A stretch of 64,000 bases of DNA from Caulobacter sp. FWC2 (GCF_002742625.1 NZ_PEBF01000001.1:4898001-4962000); one strand, 5' to 3'. Positions 7,846 through 16,987 are shown, counted from the first letter of the stretch. Notes: a model not told the origin generated them from the sequence alone. Numbers and translations are program-made.

Positions 7846-8417
7846 AGAACGCGCCCTCGCGGGGATTGAGCGGCCTCTATCCCCGGCGTTCGCGGCGCCG
7901 AACCCCACGAAATCAACCGCTTCCCACTTTTTCGCGCCCCCGCATCATCGGCGTTCAGCACCGCCGCATACTCAGAGCTGTCCCCGTCGCGGGGGAGGGC
8001 GTTTGGATCCGGCCCAAAACGGCGGCGGGGGTAGGTTGAGCGGGGCCGCTGGCGGTTCCCGGCGGAGCCTTCACGCCACGTCGCTTACTCTTTAGGAGCG
8101 CGTACGGGTGACGGGATCGTTGGGGCCAGAGCCATCAGCGGAGCGACAGGGCGGTGATCGTACAAGCCGCCTATCGTGGATCGTCGGGGTCGAGACGGAT
8201 GTAGCCGATCGACTTGGTCCGCGCCCGTCCGGGGGCTAGTGGGGTCCCGAGCTGAAATACGCTCACGCCCCCCATCCTCACGGGCAAGAACAACCTGGCG
8301 GAGCGGTCTGCGAGCCGAAACACAAACAAACCTCACGGTCCCCGGGTTCGCCCGGCCGCTCCGTCGCCTCCCCAACACCCACTCGCAGCCGCACGGCGCG
8401 AGGTCGATGAAACACGT

Positions 8418-8540
8418 TCCCTCCCCCTCGATGGGGGAGGGGCAGGGGTGGGGGTGACCACGGCGGTCGATGCCGCGCACGGCGGCCAGCTCAGCAGTCA
8501 CCCCCATCCCCAACCCTTCCCCCATCCAGGGGGAAGGGGG
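8418..8540. repeat. Interspersed G/C-block repeat, copy A
   Basis: A hairpin TCCCTCCCCC/GGGGGAGGG, a G-rich arm ending GGGGGTGA, a variable linker, then the complementary arm starting TCACCCCCATCCCC and a second hairpin with GGGGGAAGGGGG. The same arrangement recurs at 43267-43385. Copy A ends 16 bases before the ATG at 8557. Confidence 0.75.
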
Positions 8541-8556
8541 CAGACAGGAGAACCCC

Positions 8557-8841
8557 ATGCCCAAGTCCAAGCCCCCGCGTCGCAAGCGTCCGCGCCATGT
8601 CGTCTCGCGCACCCGGTCGCTGCTCGACTTCTATGACGACCTCGAACGCATCACCGCCCAGGCCGAGCGCGAGGCCGAGGCGCTGGCCGACAAGGTCCCG
8701 GCGGCCGAGCTGGCGGTCATGCGGGCGACCTGCGCCGAGAACCGGCGGATCTTCGCCGAGGGGCGGGCCGAGCTGCTGGCCCCCAGCCGAACGCCGGTGC
8801 TGGATCGCCTGGCGACCGAGGCGCGCCGACGCGGCAAGTAA
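8557..8841 (+). CDS. Hypothetical small basic helical protein
   Basis: A 94-residue protein beginning MPKSKPPRRKRPRHVVSRTR. The N terminus is strongly basic; the rest (about residues 24-90) is rich in Ala, Glu and Arg and should be alpha-helical, possibly coiled-coil. No family is recognised. AGGAG eight bases before the ATG is a good ribosome site and decides the start; a frame extending upstream to 8470 would translate the interspersed repeat. Codon use is GC-rich like the chromosome. The charge suggests nucleic-acid or envelope association, but that is only a guess. Confidence 0.6.
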   Translation: MPKSKPPRRKRPRHVVSRTRSLLDFYDDLERITAQAEREAEALADKVPAAELAVMRATCAENRRIFAEGRAELLAPSRTPVLDRLATEARRRGK

Positions 8842-8912
8842 TCACTGTTCAGGCGGACGCTTTCACCTGGCCGTAGAGCTCTTCTTAAGTCAAACCCCAA
8901 CCGCGCCCAGAC

Positions 8913-8921
8913 TTATCCACA
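8913..8921 (+). promoter_or_regulatory. Consensus DnaA box
   Basis: TTATCCACA matches the consensus DnaA-binding 9-mer exactly. It lies 124 bases before the TonB receptor start at 9045. One box alone does not indicate an origin. Confidence 0.4.
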
Positions 8922-9044
8922 CGCCCGCCGGTATAGCAACATGAACGTCCTGTAATATAACTCAGAAGTAATGCACATTTCGGTCTTGTAACTTGAGGCT
9001 ACGAGCCCACGCCGTCACAGCTTCCCGCACAGAGGGGAACGTTG

Positions 9045-11150
9045 ATGACCAAGACCATGCTGATGGCCACCGCGGCCATGCTTTGCCTCGCCGGCGCGGC
9101 GCACGCCGGCGACGCGGACAAGGCTCCGACCGCTCCGGTTCCCGCTGGCCAGGAGGCCGCCCAGACGCCCGTGCCGACAGGCCCGACCGACAAGGCGCCG
9201 CTGGACGACAGCAGCCAGCGCGGCGTGCTGGTGTTCCAGCCGGAATTCTTCGCCGCCCAGCGCCCCAACACCGCCCTGGACATGATCAACCGGGTGCCGG
9301 GCTTCATCGTCAACGACGGCACCGGGGCGCGCGGCTTCGAGGGCGCGGTCGGCAACATCCTGATCAACGGCGACCGTCCGGCCTCGAAGAACGACGCTGG
9401 CTCGAACGTCATGAACCGCACGCCGGCCAGCCAGGTCGAGCGCATCGAGCTGATCCGCGGCGGCGCCCCGGGCATCGACATGCAGGGCTATTCGGTGGTG
9501 GTGAACGTGATCCTGAAGAAGGGCGCCAGCCAGCAGTCGATCCTGACCTGGAACGCCATGATCTTCGACGGCGGCCACGACATCTATGGCGGCAGCTACC
9601 AGTTCAACAACACCAACGGCGACAAGACCTGGAGCATCACGCTCAGCGACGGCATGGGCAGCAGCGACAGCAACGGCCCGGGCGTGAACGTGCGCCGCGA
9701 CGGGACCGGCAAGGTGATCCGCGACGAGAAGTACCTGAACGACGGCTATGGCGGCGGGCGCGGCATTCGCGGCAACTTCTCGACCCCGTTCAAGGGCGGC
9801 AAGCTGGAAGGCACCGCGCGCTATGGCGTCAACGACTGGCAGCAGTGGCAGGAACTGACCTCGGCCACGGCCCTGCGCCGCAGCGACTATGCCGAGGAGA
9901 GCCACACCACCGAGCTGGGCCTGACCTACACCCGCCCCCTGGCCCCGAAGTGGAGCCTGGAGACGCGGGCGATGTTCACGGGCGAGAACTTCGACAACGC
10001 CTCGACCAGCGACGAGACCCTGAACGGGACCAAAAGCGCCCAGCAGCGCTTCACGGCCGATGGCGACAGCACCGAGGCGATCCTGCGCGGCCTGCTGCGC
10101 CACGACTTCTCCAAGGCCCTGACCATCGAGGCCGGCGGCGAAGCAGCCTACAACATGCTGGACGTGAAGCAGGCCTACAGCGTCGGCGGCGCGGCCGTGC
10201 CCCTGCCCTCGGCGTCGGTCAAGGTCGAGGAGCTGCGCGGCGAGGCCTTCACCAAGGCGACCTGGCGCGTGAACCCCAAGCTGACGCTGGAGGGCGGCCT
10301 GCGGCTGGAGAAGTCGACGATCAAGCAGTCGGGCGACGCCGACAACGAGAAGAGCTTCTTCTACGCCAAGCCCCGCTTCCTGGCGACCTGGACGCCGGTG
10401 GCCGACAACCAGGTGCGGGTGCGCTTCGAGCGCGAACTGGGCCAGCTGGACTTCGAGGACTTCGCCGCCTCGTCGGACCTGGAGGACGAGACCGTCTATG
10501 GCGGCAATGTCGACCTCAAGCCCGAGCAGCGCTGGATCAGCGAGATCAGCTACGAGCGCCGCTTCTGGGGCCAGGGCATCGTCTCGATCGGCTATCGCCA
10601 CGACGAGATCATCGGCGTGATCGACCGCCTGCCGCTGCCGAACAACCTGTCGGCCACCGGCAATATCGGCGACGGCACGCTGGACCGCCTGTCGCTGAAC
10701 ATCGTGGTGCCGACCGACAAGCTGGGCATCCCGGGCGGCCGCTTCACGTTCAAGAACGACTGGAACGAGACCCACGTGAAGGATCCGACGACCGGCAAGG
10801 ATCGTCCGATCACCCGGGTGCGCCCGACCCAGGCCAATATCGGCTTCCAGCAGGACCTGCCCAAGCACCGCATCCAGTGGGGCGTCAACTGGCTGCCGCT
10901 GCTGGGCCAGGGCACCTATGACGTCGACCAGACCAATGTCTGGCGCGGCGCGAACTACTACGAGTTCTTCACCGAATATAAGCCGACCCCGACCCTGGCG
11001 ATCCGCGCCCAGCTGAACCTCTGGGACGACTACACCATCCGCCGCACGGTCTTCGCCAACCGCGCGCCGGAACGGGCCGTGGCCTATGTCGAGGACCGCG
11101 CGATCGACCCGCGCACCTTCGTCAGCTTGCGGGTGCGCAAGACGTTCTGA
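9045..11150 (+). CDS. TonB-dependent outer-membrane receptor
   Basis: A 701-residue protein with a signal peptide (MTKTMLMATAAMLCLAGAAHA, cleaved near residue 21), a plug domain (about residues 60-160, with ALDMINRVPGF, VERIELIRGG and VVVNVILKK) and a C-terminal 22-strand barrel ending in Phe (RVRKTF). It should import a substrate across the outer membrane using TonB-ExbBD energy; the ligand cannot be read. I start at the ATG at 9045, which follows GAGGGG; a TTG directly before it would add one residue. The gene stands alone and converges on pgi. Caulobacters carry dozens of such receptors, so a specific assignment is not justified. Confidence 0.88.
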   Translation: MTKTMLMATAAMLCLAGAAHAGDADKAPTAPVPAGQEAAQTPVPTGPTDKAPLDDSSQRGVLVFQPEFFAAQRPNTALDMINRVPGFIVNDGTGARGFEGAVGNILINGDRPASKNDAGSNVMNRTPASQVERIELIRGGAPGIDMQGYSVVVNVILKKGASQQSILTWNAMIFDGGHDIYGGSYQFNNTNGDKTWSITLSDGMGSSDSNGPGVNVRRDGTGKVIRDEKYLNDGYGGGRGIRGNFSTPFKGGKLEGTARYGVNDWQQWQELTSATALRRSDYAEESHTTELGLTYTRPLAPKWSLETRAMFTGENFDNASTSDETLNGTKSAQQRFTADGDSTEAILRGLLRHDFSKALTIEAGGEAAYNMLDVKQAYSVGGAAVPLPSASVKVEELRGEAFTKATWRVNPKLTLEGGLRLEKSTIKQSGDADNEKSFFYAKPRFLATWTPVADNQVRVRFERELGQLDFEDFAASSDLEDETVYGGNVDLKPEQRWISEISYERRFWGQGIVSIGYRHDEIIGVIDRLPLPNNLSATGNIGDGTLDRLSLNIVVPTDKLGIPGGRFTFKNDWNETHVKDPTTGKDRPITRVRPTQANIGFQQDLPKHRIQWGVNWLPLLGQGTYDVDQTNVWRGANYYEFFTEYKPTPTLAIRAQLNLWDDYTIRRTVFANRAPERAVAYVEDRAIDPRTFVSLRVRKTF

Positions 11151-11165
11151 TGCGGGATCGGGCGG

Positions 11166-12785
11166 CTACTTGCGTAGCCGCTGGATCAACGCCGTGGTCG
11201 ACGGGTCATGCTGGCCCGTCGCGCCGCTCTCCAGCTCGGGCAGGATGCGGTTCGCCATCACCTTGCCCAGCTCGACGCCCCACTGGTCGAAGGAATTGAT
11301 CCCCCAGATCACGCCTTCGACGAAGGTCTTGTGCTCATAGAGGGCGATCAAGGCGCCGAAGGTCTGCGGCGTCAGGCGCTCCAGCACCACCAGGGTCGAG
11401 GGCCGGTTGCCGGCGAAGGTGCGCTGCGGGGCCAGGGTGGCGATCTCGCCTTCCGAGACGCCCTTGGCGGTCAGCTCGGCGACGACATCCTCCGTGGTCC
11501 GACCGACCATGAAGGCCTCGGCCTGGGCCAGCAGGTTCGACAGCAGCTTCTCGTGCATCCCGGCCGGACCTTCGTCCGACCTGGCGATGCCGATCAGCTC
11601 CATCGGCGTGATGTCCGTGCCCTGGTGCATGCATTGGAAATAGGCGTGCTGGACGTTCGTCCCCTCGTCACCGAACACCACCGTGGCCGTGCCGCGCTTG
11701 GCGGGCTGGCCATCGGGGCCGACCGACTTGCCGTTCGACTCCATCTCCAGCTGCTGCAGGAACGACGCCAGGCGGCGCAGGCGGTGCGAGTACGGAACAA
11801 CCGAACGGGCGCGGCGGTCCAGGCCATTGCGATTGAAGATCTGGGCCAGGGCCACCAGCACCGGCGCGTTCTTGTCGAGCGGCGCGGAGCGGAAGTGCTC
11901 GTCCATGGCCGCGCCGCCATCCAGGAAGCCCTGGAACGCGTCCCAGCCAGCCGCGACGGCCACCGACAGACTGACCGACGACCACAGAGAATAGCGGCCG
12001 CCGACCCAGTCCCAGAAGCCGAACACGCGCTCGTCGGGCACGCCAAAGGCGGCGGTCTTGTCCAAGGCGGTCGAGATGGCGGCCAGGTGCTGGTTCGCCC
12101 CGTCCTCTCCCAGGGCGGCGGCCAGCCAGGCGCGGGCCGCGCCGGCATTGGCCAGGGTCTCCTGCGTCGTGAAGGTCTTGGAGACGACGATGACCAGGGT
12201 CTCTTCCGGGTCCATATCGGCCGTGGTCAGGGCGAACTCGGCGCCGTCGACATTGGCGATGAAGCGCAGGTCGATCTGGGCCTTCACCGGACGCAGGGCG
12301 TCCCACAGCAGGCGCGGGCCGAGGTCCGACCCACCGATGCCGATATGCAGGATCGCCTTGAACGGCTTGCCGGTCGCGCCCTTGATCTCGCCCGAGCGGA
12401 CGGCGTCGGCGAAGGCCTTCATCCGCTGGCGGACGGCGTCGACCTCGGCCATCACCGGCTGGCCCAAGGCCTTAACGTCGGCGTCCGCCGCAGCCCGCAA
12501 GGCCGTGTGCAGCACCGCGCGGCCCTCAGACGAATTGATCGCCTCGCCGCCGAACATCCGGGCGCGAGCGCCTTCGACATCGGCCGCGTGGGCCAGGTCG
12601 AGCGCGGCTTCCAGGCCGGCCTCGTCCCACGCCTGCTTCGACAGATCCAGGTGCAGGCCGGCGACGTCGAGGGTCAGCAGATACAGGCGGTCCGGCTCGG
12701 CCGCGAAGAAGTCGACGATGCGCTGTTCGCCCGCGGCCTTGGCGGCGGTTTCCAGGCGGGTCCAGGCGGCGTCGAGATCGGCCAT
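11166..12785 (-). CDS. pgi: Glucose-6-phosphate isomerase
   Basis: Interconverts glucose 6-phosphate and fructose 6-phosphate in the cytosol. The 539-residue protein has the PGI sugar-phosphate region LHIGIGGSDLGPRLLWDAL, SKTFTTQETLANA, the catalytic region around GMHEKLLSN, and the C-terminal signature FDQWGVELGK. The frame is open further upstream to 13049, but the ATG at 12785 follows AGAGGAC, begins MADLDAAWTRLETAA like other PGIs, and gives the usual family length. The 15-base gap to the convergent TonB receptor leaves no room for a terminator. Confidence 0.95.
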   Translation of the reverse strand: MADLDAAWTRLETAAKAAGEQRIVDFFAAEPDRLYLLTLDVAGLHLDLSKQAWDEAGLEAALDLAHAADVEGARARMFGGEAINSSEGRAVLHTALRAAADADVKALGQPVMAEVDAVRQRMKAFADAVRSGEIKGATGKPFKAILHIGIGGSDLGPRLLWDALRPVKAQIDLRFIANVDGAEFALTTADMDPEETLVIVVSKTFTTQETLANAGAARAWLAAALGEDGANQHLAAISTALDKTAAFGVPDERVFGFWDWVGGRYSLWSSVSLSVAVAAGWDAFQGFLDGGAAMDEHFRSAPLDKNAPVLVALAQIFNRNGLDRRARSVVPYSHRLRRLASFLQQLEMESNGKSVGPDGQPAKRGTATVVFGDEGTNVQHAYFQCMHQGTDITPMELIGIARSDEGPAGMHEKLLSNLLAQAEAFMVGRTTEDVVAELTAKGVSEGEIATLAPQRTFAGNRPSTLVVLERLTPQTFGALIALYEHKTFVEGVIWGINSFDQWGVELGKVMANRILPELESGATGQHDPSTTALIQRLRK

Positions 12786-12805
12786 CGGTAGTCCTCTGAA
12801 TCTTG

Positions 12806-12821
12806 GTAAATCGGCGTTTAC
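12806..12821. promoter_or_regulatory. Possible operator, GTAAA-N6-TTTAC
   Basis: A palindrome GTAAA (12806-12810) and TTTAC (12817-12821), 21 bases upstream of the pgi start in the gap shared with the divergent gene at 12892. Size and position fit a repressor site, but arms are only five bases. Confidence 0.35.
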
Positions 12822-12891
12822 GAAACCGGGCTTATCAAACACCTGCCGCCACGTCATGGCGGACCAATGACGTTTTTTGCGGGAGTCCCCC

Positions 12892-13386
12892 ATGTCCTGT
12901 GACGCCGTCGCCTTTTCCGCCATGCTCTGGATGGCTTCGTTCAATCCTGGGCAGGCTGCTGGGCCAGGTCCAGCGGTCCTGCAGCAGCCCGCCGCCCCAC
13001 GGTCCGTGGCGGGCGAGCCGCTGTTCCTCGACATCGTCAGGCGCGCCAAGCAACTGAAGGCCGAGACCGAAGCCTACCGCCAGACGCTGGCCAAGGCCGG
13101 CCCGGCCGGCGCGGCGCTGAAGCTGAAGGGCTTCGACGCCTTCTCGGGCCGGATCGGCGACCTGTCGGCGCTGGACATGAAGGGCCACGTGACCCTGAAG
13201 GAACGCGGCGCGGTCGACGACCTCAAGTGCATCCTGCGCGGCATCAGCCAGGATCTGCCCGAAAAGCTCACCGCCGTCGGCGCGGCCACGACGATCAAGG
13301 CCCAGGACCTGGCCCTGCGCGACATGGCCTATCTGCTGAACGACAATGTCGAAGTGATCACCGCCCCGCCCCAACCGGCGGCCTAA
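12892..13386 (+). CDS. Hypothetical exported protein
   Basis: A 164-residue protein beginning MSCDAVAFSAMLWMASFNPG; the N terminus looks like a short signal sequence ending near QAA (residues 22-24). The mature part contains amphipathic helices (about residues 45-70 and 90-150) and a single internal Cys in LKCILRG. No domain is recognised. ATG at 12892 is chosen because it gives the secretion-like N terminus; the upstream GGGAG provides a ribosome site. It is divergent from pgi and 84 bases before the DUF1353 lipoprotein gene. Function unknown. Confidence 0.6.
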   Translation: MSCDAVAFSAMLWMASFNPGQAAGPGPAVLQQPAAPRSVAGEPLFLDIVRRAKQLKAETEAYRQTLAKAGPAGAALKLKGFDAFSGRIGDLSALDMKGHVTLKERGAVDDLKCILRGISQDLPEKLTAVGAATTIKAQDLALRDMAYLLNDNVEVITAPPQPAA

Positions 13387-13470
13387 GCCGAAACTTCGCC
13401 ATGGTCGCTTGATACCTGACCGCTGGGCGCTCAGAAGATCGTCCTGATCCTCTCTGCTCTCCCTGGCTCG

Positions 13471-14202
13471 ATGTCCCGCACCAAGACCCTCGCCGCCGTC
13501 GTCGGCTCCGGCCTGCTCCTCGCCGCCTGCGCCAGCGAGACGAACACCACCGTCTTCGTGCCGGTCGTCGCGCCGGTGCTGCCCAGCTCGCTGACGCCGC
13601 AGCCGATCATGCTGTTCAACCAGACCAAGGACGGCCGCAAGCTGTTCACTCTGGACGCCGAGTTCCCCTATTGCGACGTCGAGACCGGCAAGGTGATCGT
13701 GGTGCCGCGCTGGTACGTGACCGACTTCGCCAGCGTGCCCTGGTACGGCCAGAGCTTCGTCGATCCGCAAGGGCCGACCGCCCGCGCGGCCATCGTCCAC
13801 GACTGGCTCTACACGATCGGCGAGCCGGGCAAGCGCGAGGAGGCCGACGCCATCTTCCTGCGGGCCATGCTGAAATACGGCGTCACGCCGTTCCAGGCCA
13901 ACCTCGCCTATCAGGCCGTGCGGCTGGGCGGCGAGAAGGGCTATGGCCTGCCGACCGACTGGCGCTTCGTCGATCCCAAGCGTCAGGAGTTCACTCAAGC
14001 CCCGCCGTTCGCCAAACCGCGCACTGGCATGGTTCGCTACCTGCCCAAGTGCCAGGGCTTTACCGCCCTGATCCAGACCGGCTGGCGCGCCTATCCGGTG
14101 AAGACCGCCGCGCCGGTGATACCGCCGCCGCTGGTCGTGACCAAGACCCCGCTGGACAAGGTCAAGGACAAGCTGCCGTTCGGGAACGAGAAGAAGAAGT
14201 AG
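13471..14202 (+). CDS. DUF1353 domain lipoprotein
   Basis: A 243-residue protein with a lipobox (LLLAACAS, Cys about residue 20), so it is probably anchored in an outer or periplasmic membrane leaflet. The DUF1353 core lies about residues 50-165: VVPRWYVTDFASVPW and AAIVHDWLYTIG, with the conserved His-Asp. The domain is known from phage and bacterial proteins of uncertain role. The C terminus is Pro/Lys-rich (about residues 205-243), which is unusual for the family and may contact the wall or another envelope component. It converges on the DsbD-like gene with a 9-base gap. Confidence 0.75.
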   Translation: MSRTKTLAAVVGSGLLLAACASETNTTVFVPVVAPVLPSSLTPQPIMLFNQTKDGRKLFTLDAEFPYCDVETGKVIVVPRWYVTDFASVPWYGQSFVDPQGPTARAAIVHDWLYTIGEPGKREEADAIFLRAMLKYGVTPFQANLAYQAVRLGGEKGYGLPTDWRFVDPKRQEFTQAPPFAKPRTGMVRYLPKCQGFTALIQTGWRAYPVKTAAPVIPPPLVVTKTPLDKVKDKLPFGNEKKK

Positions 14203-14211
14203 CGGGCGCTC

Positions 14212-16371
14212 CTAAGCTCCCGCCTTCTCGATCGCCTCGATGACCATCCCCTCGGTCAGCAGCTGGGGCAGGATGACCGGCGCGCCGCCGTTCTTCGGAT
14301 AGACCACGTACAGCGGCACGCCGACGCGGTTGAACTCCGCGAGAGCCTTGGCGATGACCGGATCGCGATTGGTCCAGTCGGCCTTCAGATAGACGGCGTT
14401 CCTGGCCTTGAAGGCGTCGGCGACCTTGGAGCCGGACAGCGCCACCTTCTCATTGACCTGGCAGGTCACGCACCAGGCGGCGGTGAAGTCGACCAGGATC
14501 GGCCGGCCCTCGGCCTGCAGCGCCTTGACCTTCTCCGGCGACCAGGCCTCGGCGGTCAGGCCGGGCCCCAAGGGCGTGGCCTGGCCCGTAGCAGCGGCGA
14601 CGGCGGTCGGCGGCTGGGCGGCCAGCGCGGCCGAAGCGGCCAGGGCGATGGCGCCGGCCACGGCCAGCAGGGCGATGATCATCGAGACCATGCCGCCCTT
14701 GCCGGCGGCGCGACGGTTCTGGGCGACGCCGTAGAGCCAGGCTCCAAAGGCGGCCAACACGCCGGCGGTCAGCAGCTGGCCGAGAGCGATCGGGCCGGAC
14801 TGCTGGGCGAACACCCAGGTCAGCCACAGGGCCGCGCCGTACATCGGGAAGGCCAGGCCCTTCTTCAGCACGTCCATCCAGGCGCCGGGACGCGGCAGCA
14901 GCCTCAGGAGGCCCGGCATGAAGGCCACCGCCACGAATGGGGCGGCGAAACCCAGGGCCAGGGCCAGGAACACCGCCAGCGAGACGAGGGTCGGCTGGGT
15001 CAGGGCGTAGCCGAGAGCCCCGGCCATGAACGGCGCGGTGCAGGGCGCGGCCACGACCACGGCGAGGGCGCCGGTGAAGAAGGCGCCGGTCGCCCCGCCC
15101 TGGGCCGAGGCGCCCGAGCCGACATTCTGCACCGAGGCCCCGATCTCGAAGACGCCCGACATGTTCAGGGCGACCAGCAGCATCAGCAGGCCCAGGCCCG
15201 AGATGACCAGCGGCGACTGCAGCTGGAAGCCCCAGCCCACCGCCGCGCCGCCGGCCCGCACCGCCAGCAGCAGACCGGCCAGGGCCAGGAAGGTCGTTAC
15301 GACGCCCATCAGGAACACGAGGCCCTGCAGGCGGGTCTTGCCGGCGTCATGGGCGTGGCCGGCCAGGCTGGCGGCCTTCATCGACAGCACGGGGAAGACG
15401 CACGGCATCAGGTTCAGGATCAGCCCGCCGACGAAGGCGAACAGCAGGGCGCCGGCCAGGCCGCCCGAGACCTTCCCGTCAGGGGCGGCCTTCTCGGCGG
15501 GCGGGGGCCCCATTCCGGCGGCGGTCGCGGGCGGTTCGCCCGGCGTCGCGGTGATCTCCCAGGCCCCGGCCTTGGTCGAGATCACTCCGGCCACCTCGGC
15601 CGGCGCGGTCCCGCCGCCGACGAAGTCGTAGCCCGGCTTCAGCGACAGGGTCAGGCCCTCGGGCCCGCGATCAACCACCTGGTCGGCGGCGTGCTCGATG
15701 GCCTTGGGCGAATAGGGGAAGAAATAGGCCCCGGCCATGTCGGCGCCCTTCAGCGGGCCGCCGGTCACGGCCAGCTTCAGGCTGGCGCCGTCCAGCTTGA
15801 ACACCGCCTTCAGACCGGCCGGCTTGGGCGCCTTGGCCAGGACGTCGCCGACGACCGCGCCCCACTTGGGATCGGCGGCCGGCGCGGCCACGACCGGCAG
15901 CAGCAGGGTAAGCTTGGCCTCCTCCGGCACGCAGACCTGCTCGCAGACCAAGTAGAAGACGTCGGCGGTCAGGCTGATCGTGGTCCCCACCTGGGCGTCG
16001 GCCGCCGCAGTGATCGGCACGGGGATGAAGACCTCGCCCTCGTAGGCGTAGTCGAGCAACGGACCCAGCTTGGCGGTCTTTGGCGTCGGCCAGACCATGT
16101 CGCCCGCCTTCCAGCCGGCTGGCAGGGTCCAGGTGATCTTGGTCGCCTCGCCGGCGTCGCCAGGATTGCGCCAATAGGTGTGCCAGCCCGGAATGATCTT
16201 CTGGCGCAGGGCCACATAGACTGTGCCGCCCGGCGCGATGCCCGTCTCCTGCGCGACCAGCTCGGACTCGATATGCCCGGAATTGACCACCGGCCCGGCC
16301 AGGGCGGCTCCGGCCAAAAGGCTCGCGGCCAGCAAGGCTTGCAGGGCGAGGACGGCTCTCTTGAGGAACAT
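14212..16371 (-). CDS. DsbD/ScsB-like thiol:disulfide interchange protein
   Basis: Transfers electrons from cytoplasmic thioredoxin across the inner membrane to periplasmic thiol partners. The 719-residue protein has a signal peptide (to about residue 27), an N-terminal DsbD-alpha-like domain with a Cys pair VCEQVCVP, about eight membrane segments with the redox cysteines in LNLMPCVFPVLSMKA and APCTAPFMAGAL, and a C-terminal thioredoxin domain with AAWCVTCQVNE. I start at the ATG at 16371 (MFLKRAVLALQ), which gives a proper signal peptide; the frame extends upstream without such a feature. The size and N-terminal domain fit ScsB/DsbD. No dedicated partner is adjacent. Confidence 0.88.
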   Translation of the reverse strand: MFLKRAVLALQALLAASLLAGAALAGPVVNSGHIESELVAQETGIAPGGTVYVALRQKIIPGWHTYWRNPGDAGEATKITWTLPAGWKAGDMVWPTPKTAKLGPLLDYAYEGEVFIPVPITAAADAQVGTTISLTADVFYLVCEQVCVPEEAKLTLLLPVVAAPAADPKWGAVVGDVLAKAPKPAGLKAVFKLDGASLKLAVTGGPLKGADMAGAYFFPYSPKAIEHAADQVVDRGPEGLTLSLKPGYDFVGGGTAPAEVAGVISTKAGAWEITATPGEPPATAAGMGPPPAEKAAPDGKVSGGLAGALLFAFVGGLILNLMPCVFPVLSMKAASLAGHAHDAGKTRLQGLVFLMGVVTTFLALAGLLLAVRAGGAAVGWGFQLQSPLVISGLGLLMLLVALNMSGVFEIGASVQNVGSGASAQGGATGAFFTGALAVVVAAPCTAPFMAGALGYALTQPTLVSLAVFLALALGFAAPFVAVAFMPGLLRLLPRPGAWMDVLKKGLAFPMYGAALWLTWVFAQQSGPIALGQLLTAGVLAAFGAWLYGVAQNRRAAGKGGMVSMIIALLAVAGAIALAASAALAAQPPTAVAAATGQATPLGPGLTAEAWSPEKVKALQAEGRPILVDFTAAWCVTCQVNEKVALSGSKVADAFKARNAVYLKADWTNRDPVIAKALAEFNRVGVPLYVVYPKNGGAPVILPQLLTEGMVIEAIEKAGA

Positions 16372-16568
16372 GCGCAGACCTGGGGGAAGAAACGACGGCG
16401 GACGACACATGGCCCGTCCATATCGGCTCGACAATGCTCAAGTCGCGACTCACAGTCGAGAGTGTGCCTGGCCGTTTTGGGTGATTCACCCGAAACGGAC
16501 GAACAGGCTCATTCCTTGGTTCGGAGACTGGCTTGCGCCTTCTCTGGCGAAATCAACTGGAGCCGCCC

Positions 16569-16961
16569 ATGCCCGCCGCGTTCGACGATATCGAGATCGG
16601 CCAGGTCGTGAACCTGGGCTCGCGGGCCGTGGACGGCAAGGCGCTGGACGCCTTCATCGCCGCCTTCACCCCTGGCTGGCCGGTCGAGAACGGCGCCCCC
16701 GACGGCATGGTCTTCGCCATCTGGACCCGCCTCGACGGCGAGGCCAGCGCCGCCTGGCCGCAGACCAAGCGCCTAGGCGTCGACGCCCTGCGCTGGATGC
16801 GCAATCCGCCGGTCGGCGAGTTGCTGCGCGGCCGCATGACCGTTATGGGCAAGGATCCCGTCGGCGAGGGCAAGGGCATCGTCATCGCCCAGCACGACCT
16901 GCTCGACGAGGCCGGCCGCTTGGTCTTTTCCTGCCTGACCCGCAGCATCTTCGCGCGATAG
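16569..16961 (+). CDS. MaoC-like hotdog-fold protein
   Basis: A 130-residue protein whose N terminus (FDDIEIGQVVNLG) resembles MaoC-type hydratases and hotdog enzymes. The usual catalytic Asp/His segment of R-specific hydratases is not evident: the equivalent region reads FIAAFTPGWPVENGAP, without His, so it may be a non-catalytic relative or have another acyl-binding role. ATG at 16569 follows GGAGCC. It is divergent from the DsbD-like gene and followed by a hairpin terminator shared with the convergent SapC gene. Confidence 0.6.
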   Translation: MPAAFDDIEIGQVVNLGSRAVDGKALDAFIAAFTPGWPVENGAPDGMVFAIWTRLDGEASAAWPQTKRLGVDALRWMRNPPVGELLRGRMTVMGKDPVGEGKGIVIAQHDLLDEAGRLVFSCLTRSIFAR

Positions 16962-16987
16962 CCGAAACCAGAGATAGCCGAACCAAG

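Larger units (their letters stand above)
7204..8556. repeat. Gene-poor cluster of nested palindromic repeats
   Basis: No convincing gene lies in this 1353-base stretch; frames in it read through repeats and have no family features. It holds at least five separate inverted-repeat structures, entered individually below (7212-7596, 7292-7326, 7492-7579, 7658-7845, 8418-8540) and a small hairpin ACCGGCG/CGCCGGT at 7366-7381. From 7846 to 8417 I see nothing recognisable. Confidence 0.7.

Noticed and set aside
7160..8095. Frames inside the repeat cluster as a possible GajB-like partner gene
   Set aside because: They read through palindromes and contain no helicase or other motifs, so the ATPase has no visible partner.
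7204..8556. CRISPR array
   Set aside because: Repeats are palindromic pairs of different sequence; there is no regular direct repeat with spacers and no cas gene.
8085..8612. 175-codon minus-strand frame
   Set aside because: Half of it is translated interspersed repeat (PSPIEGEG-type peptides); the rest shows no family features.
13074..13325. Minus-strand frame in the exported-protein gene
   Set aside because: Shadow frame with no plausible start or domain.
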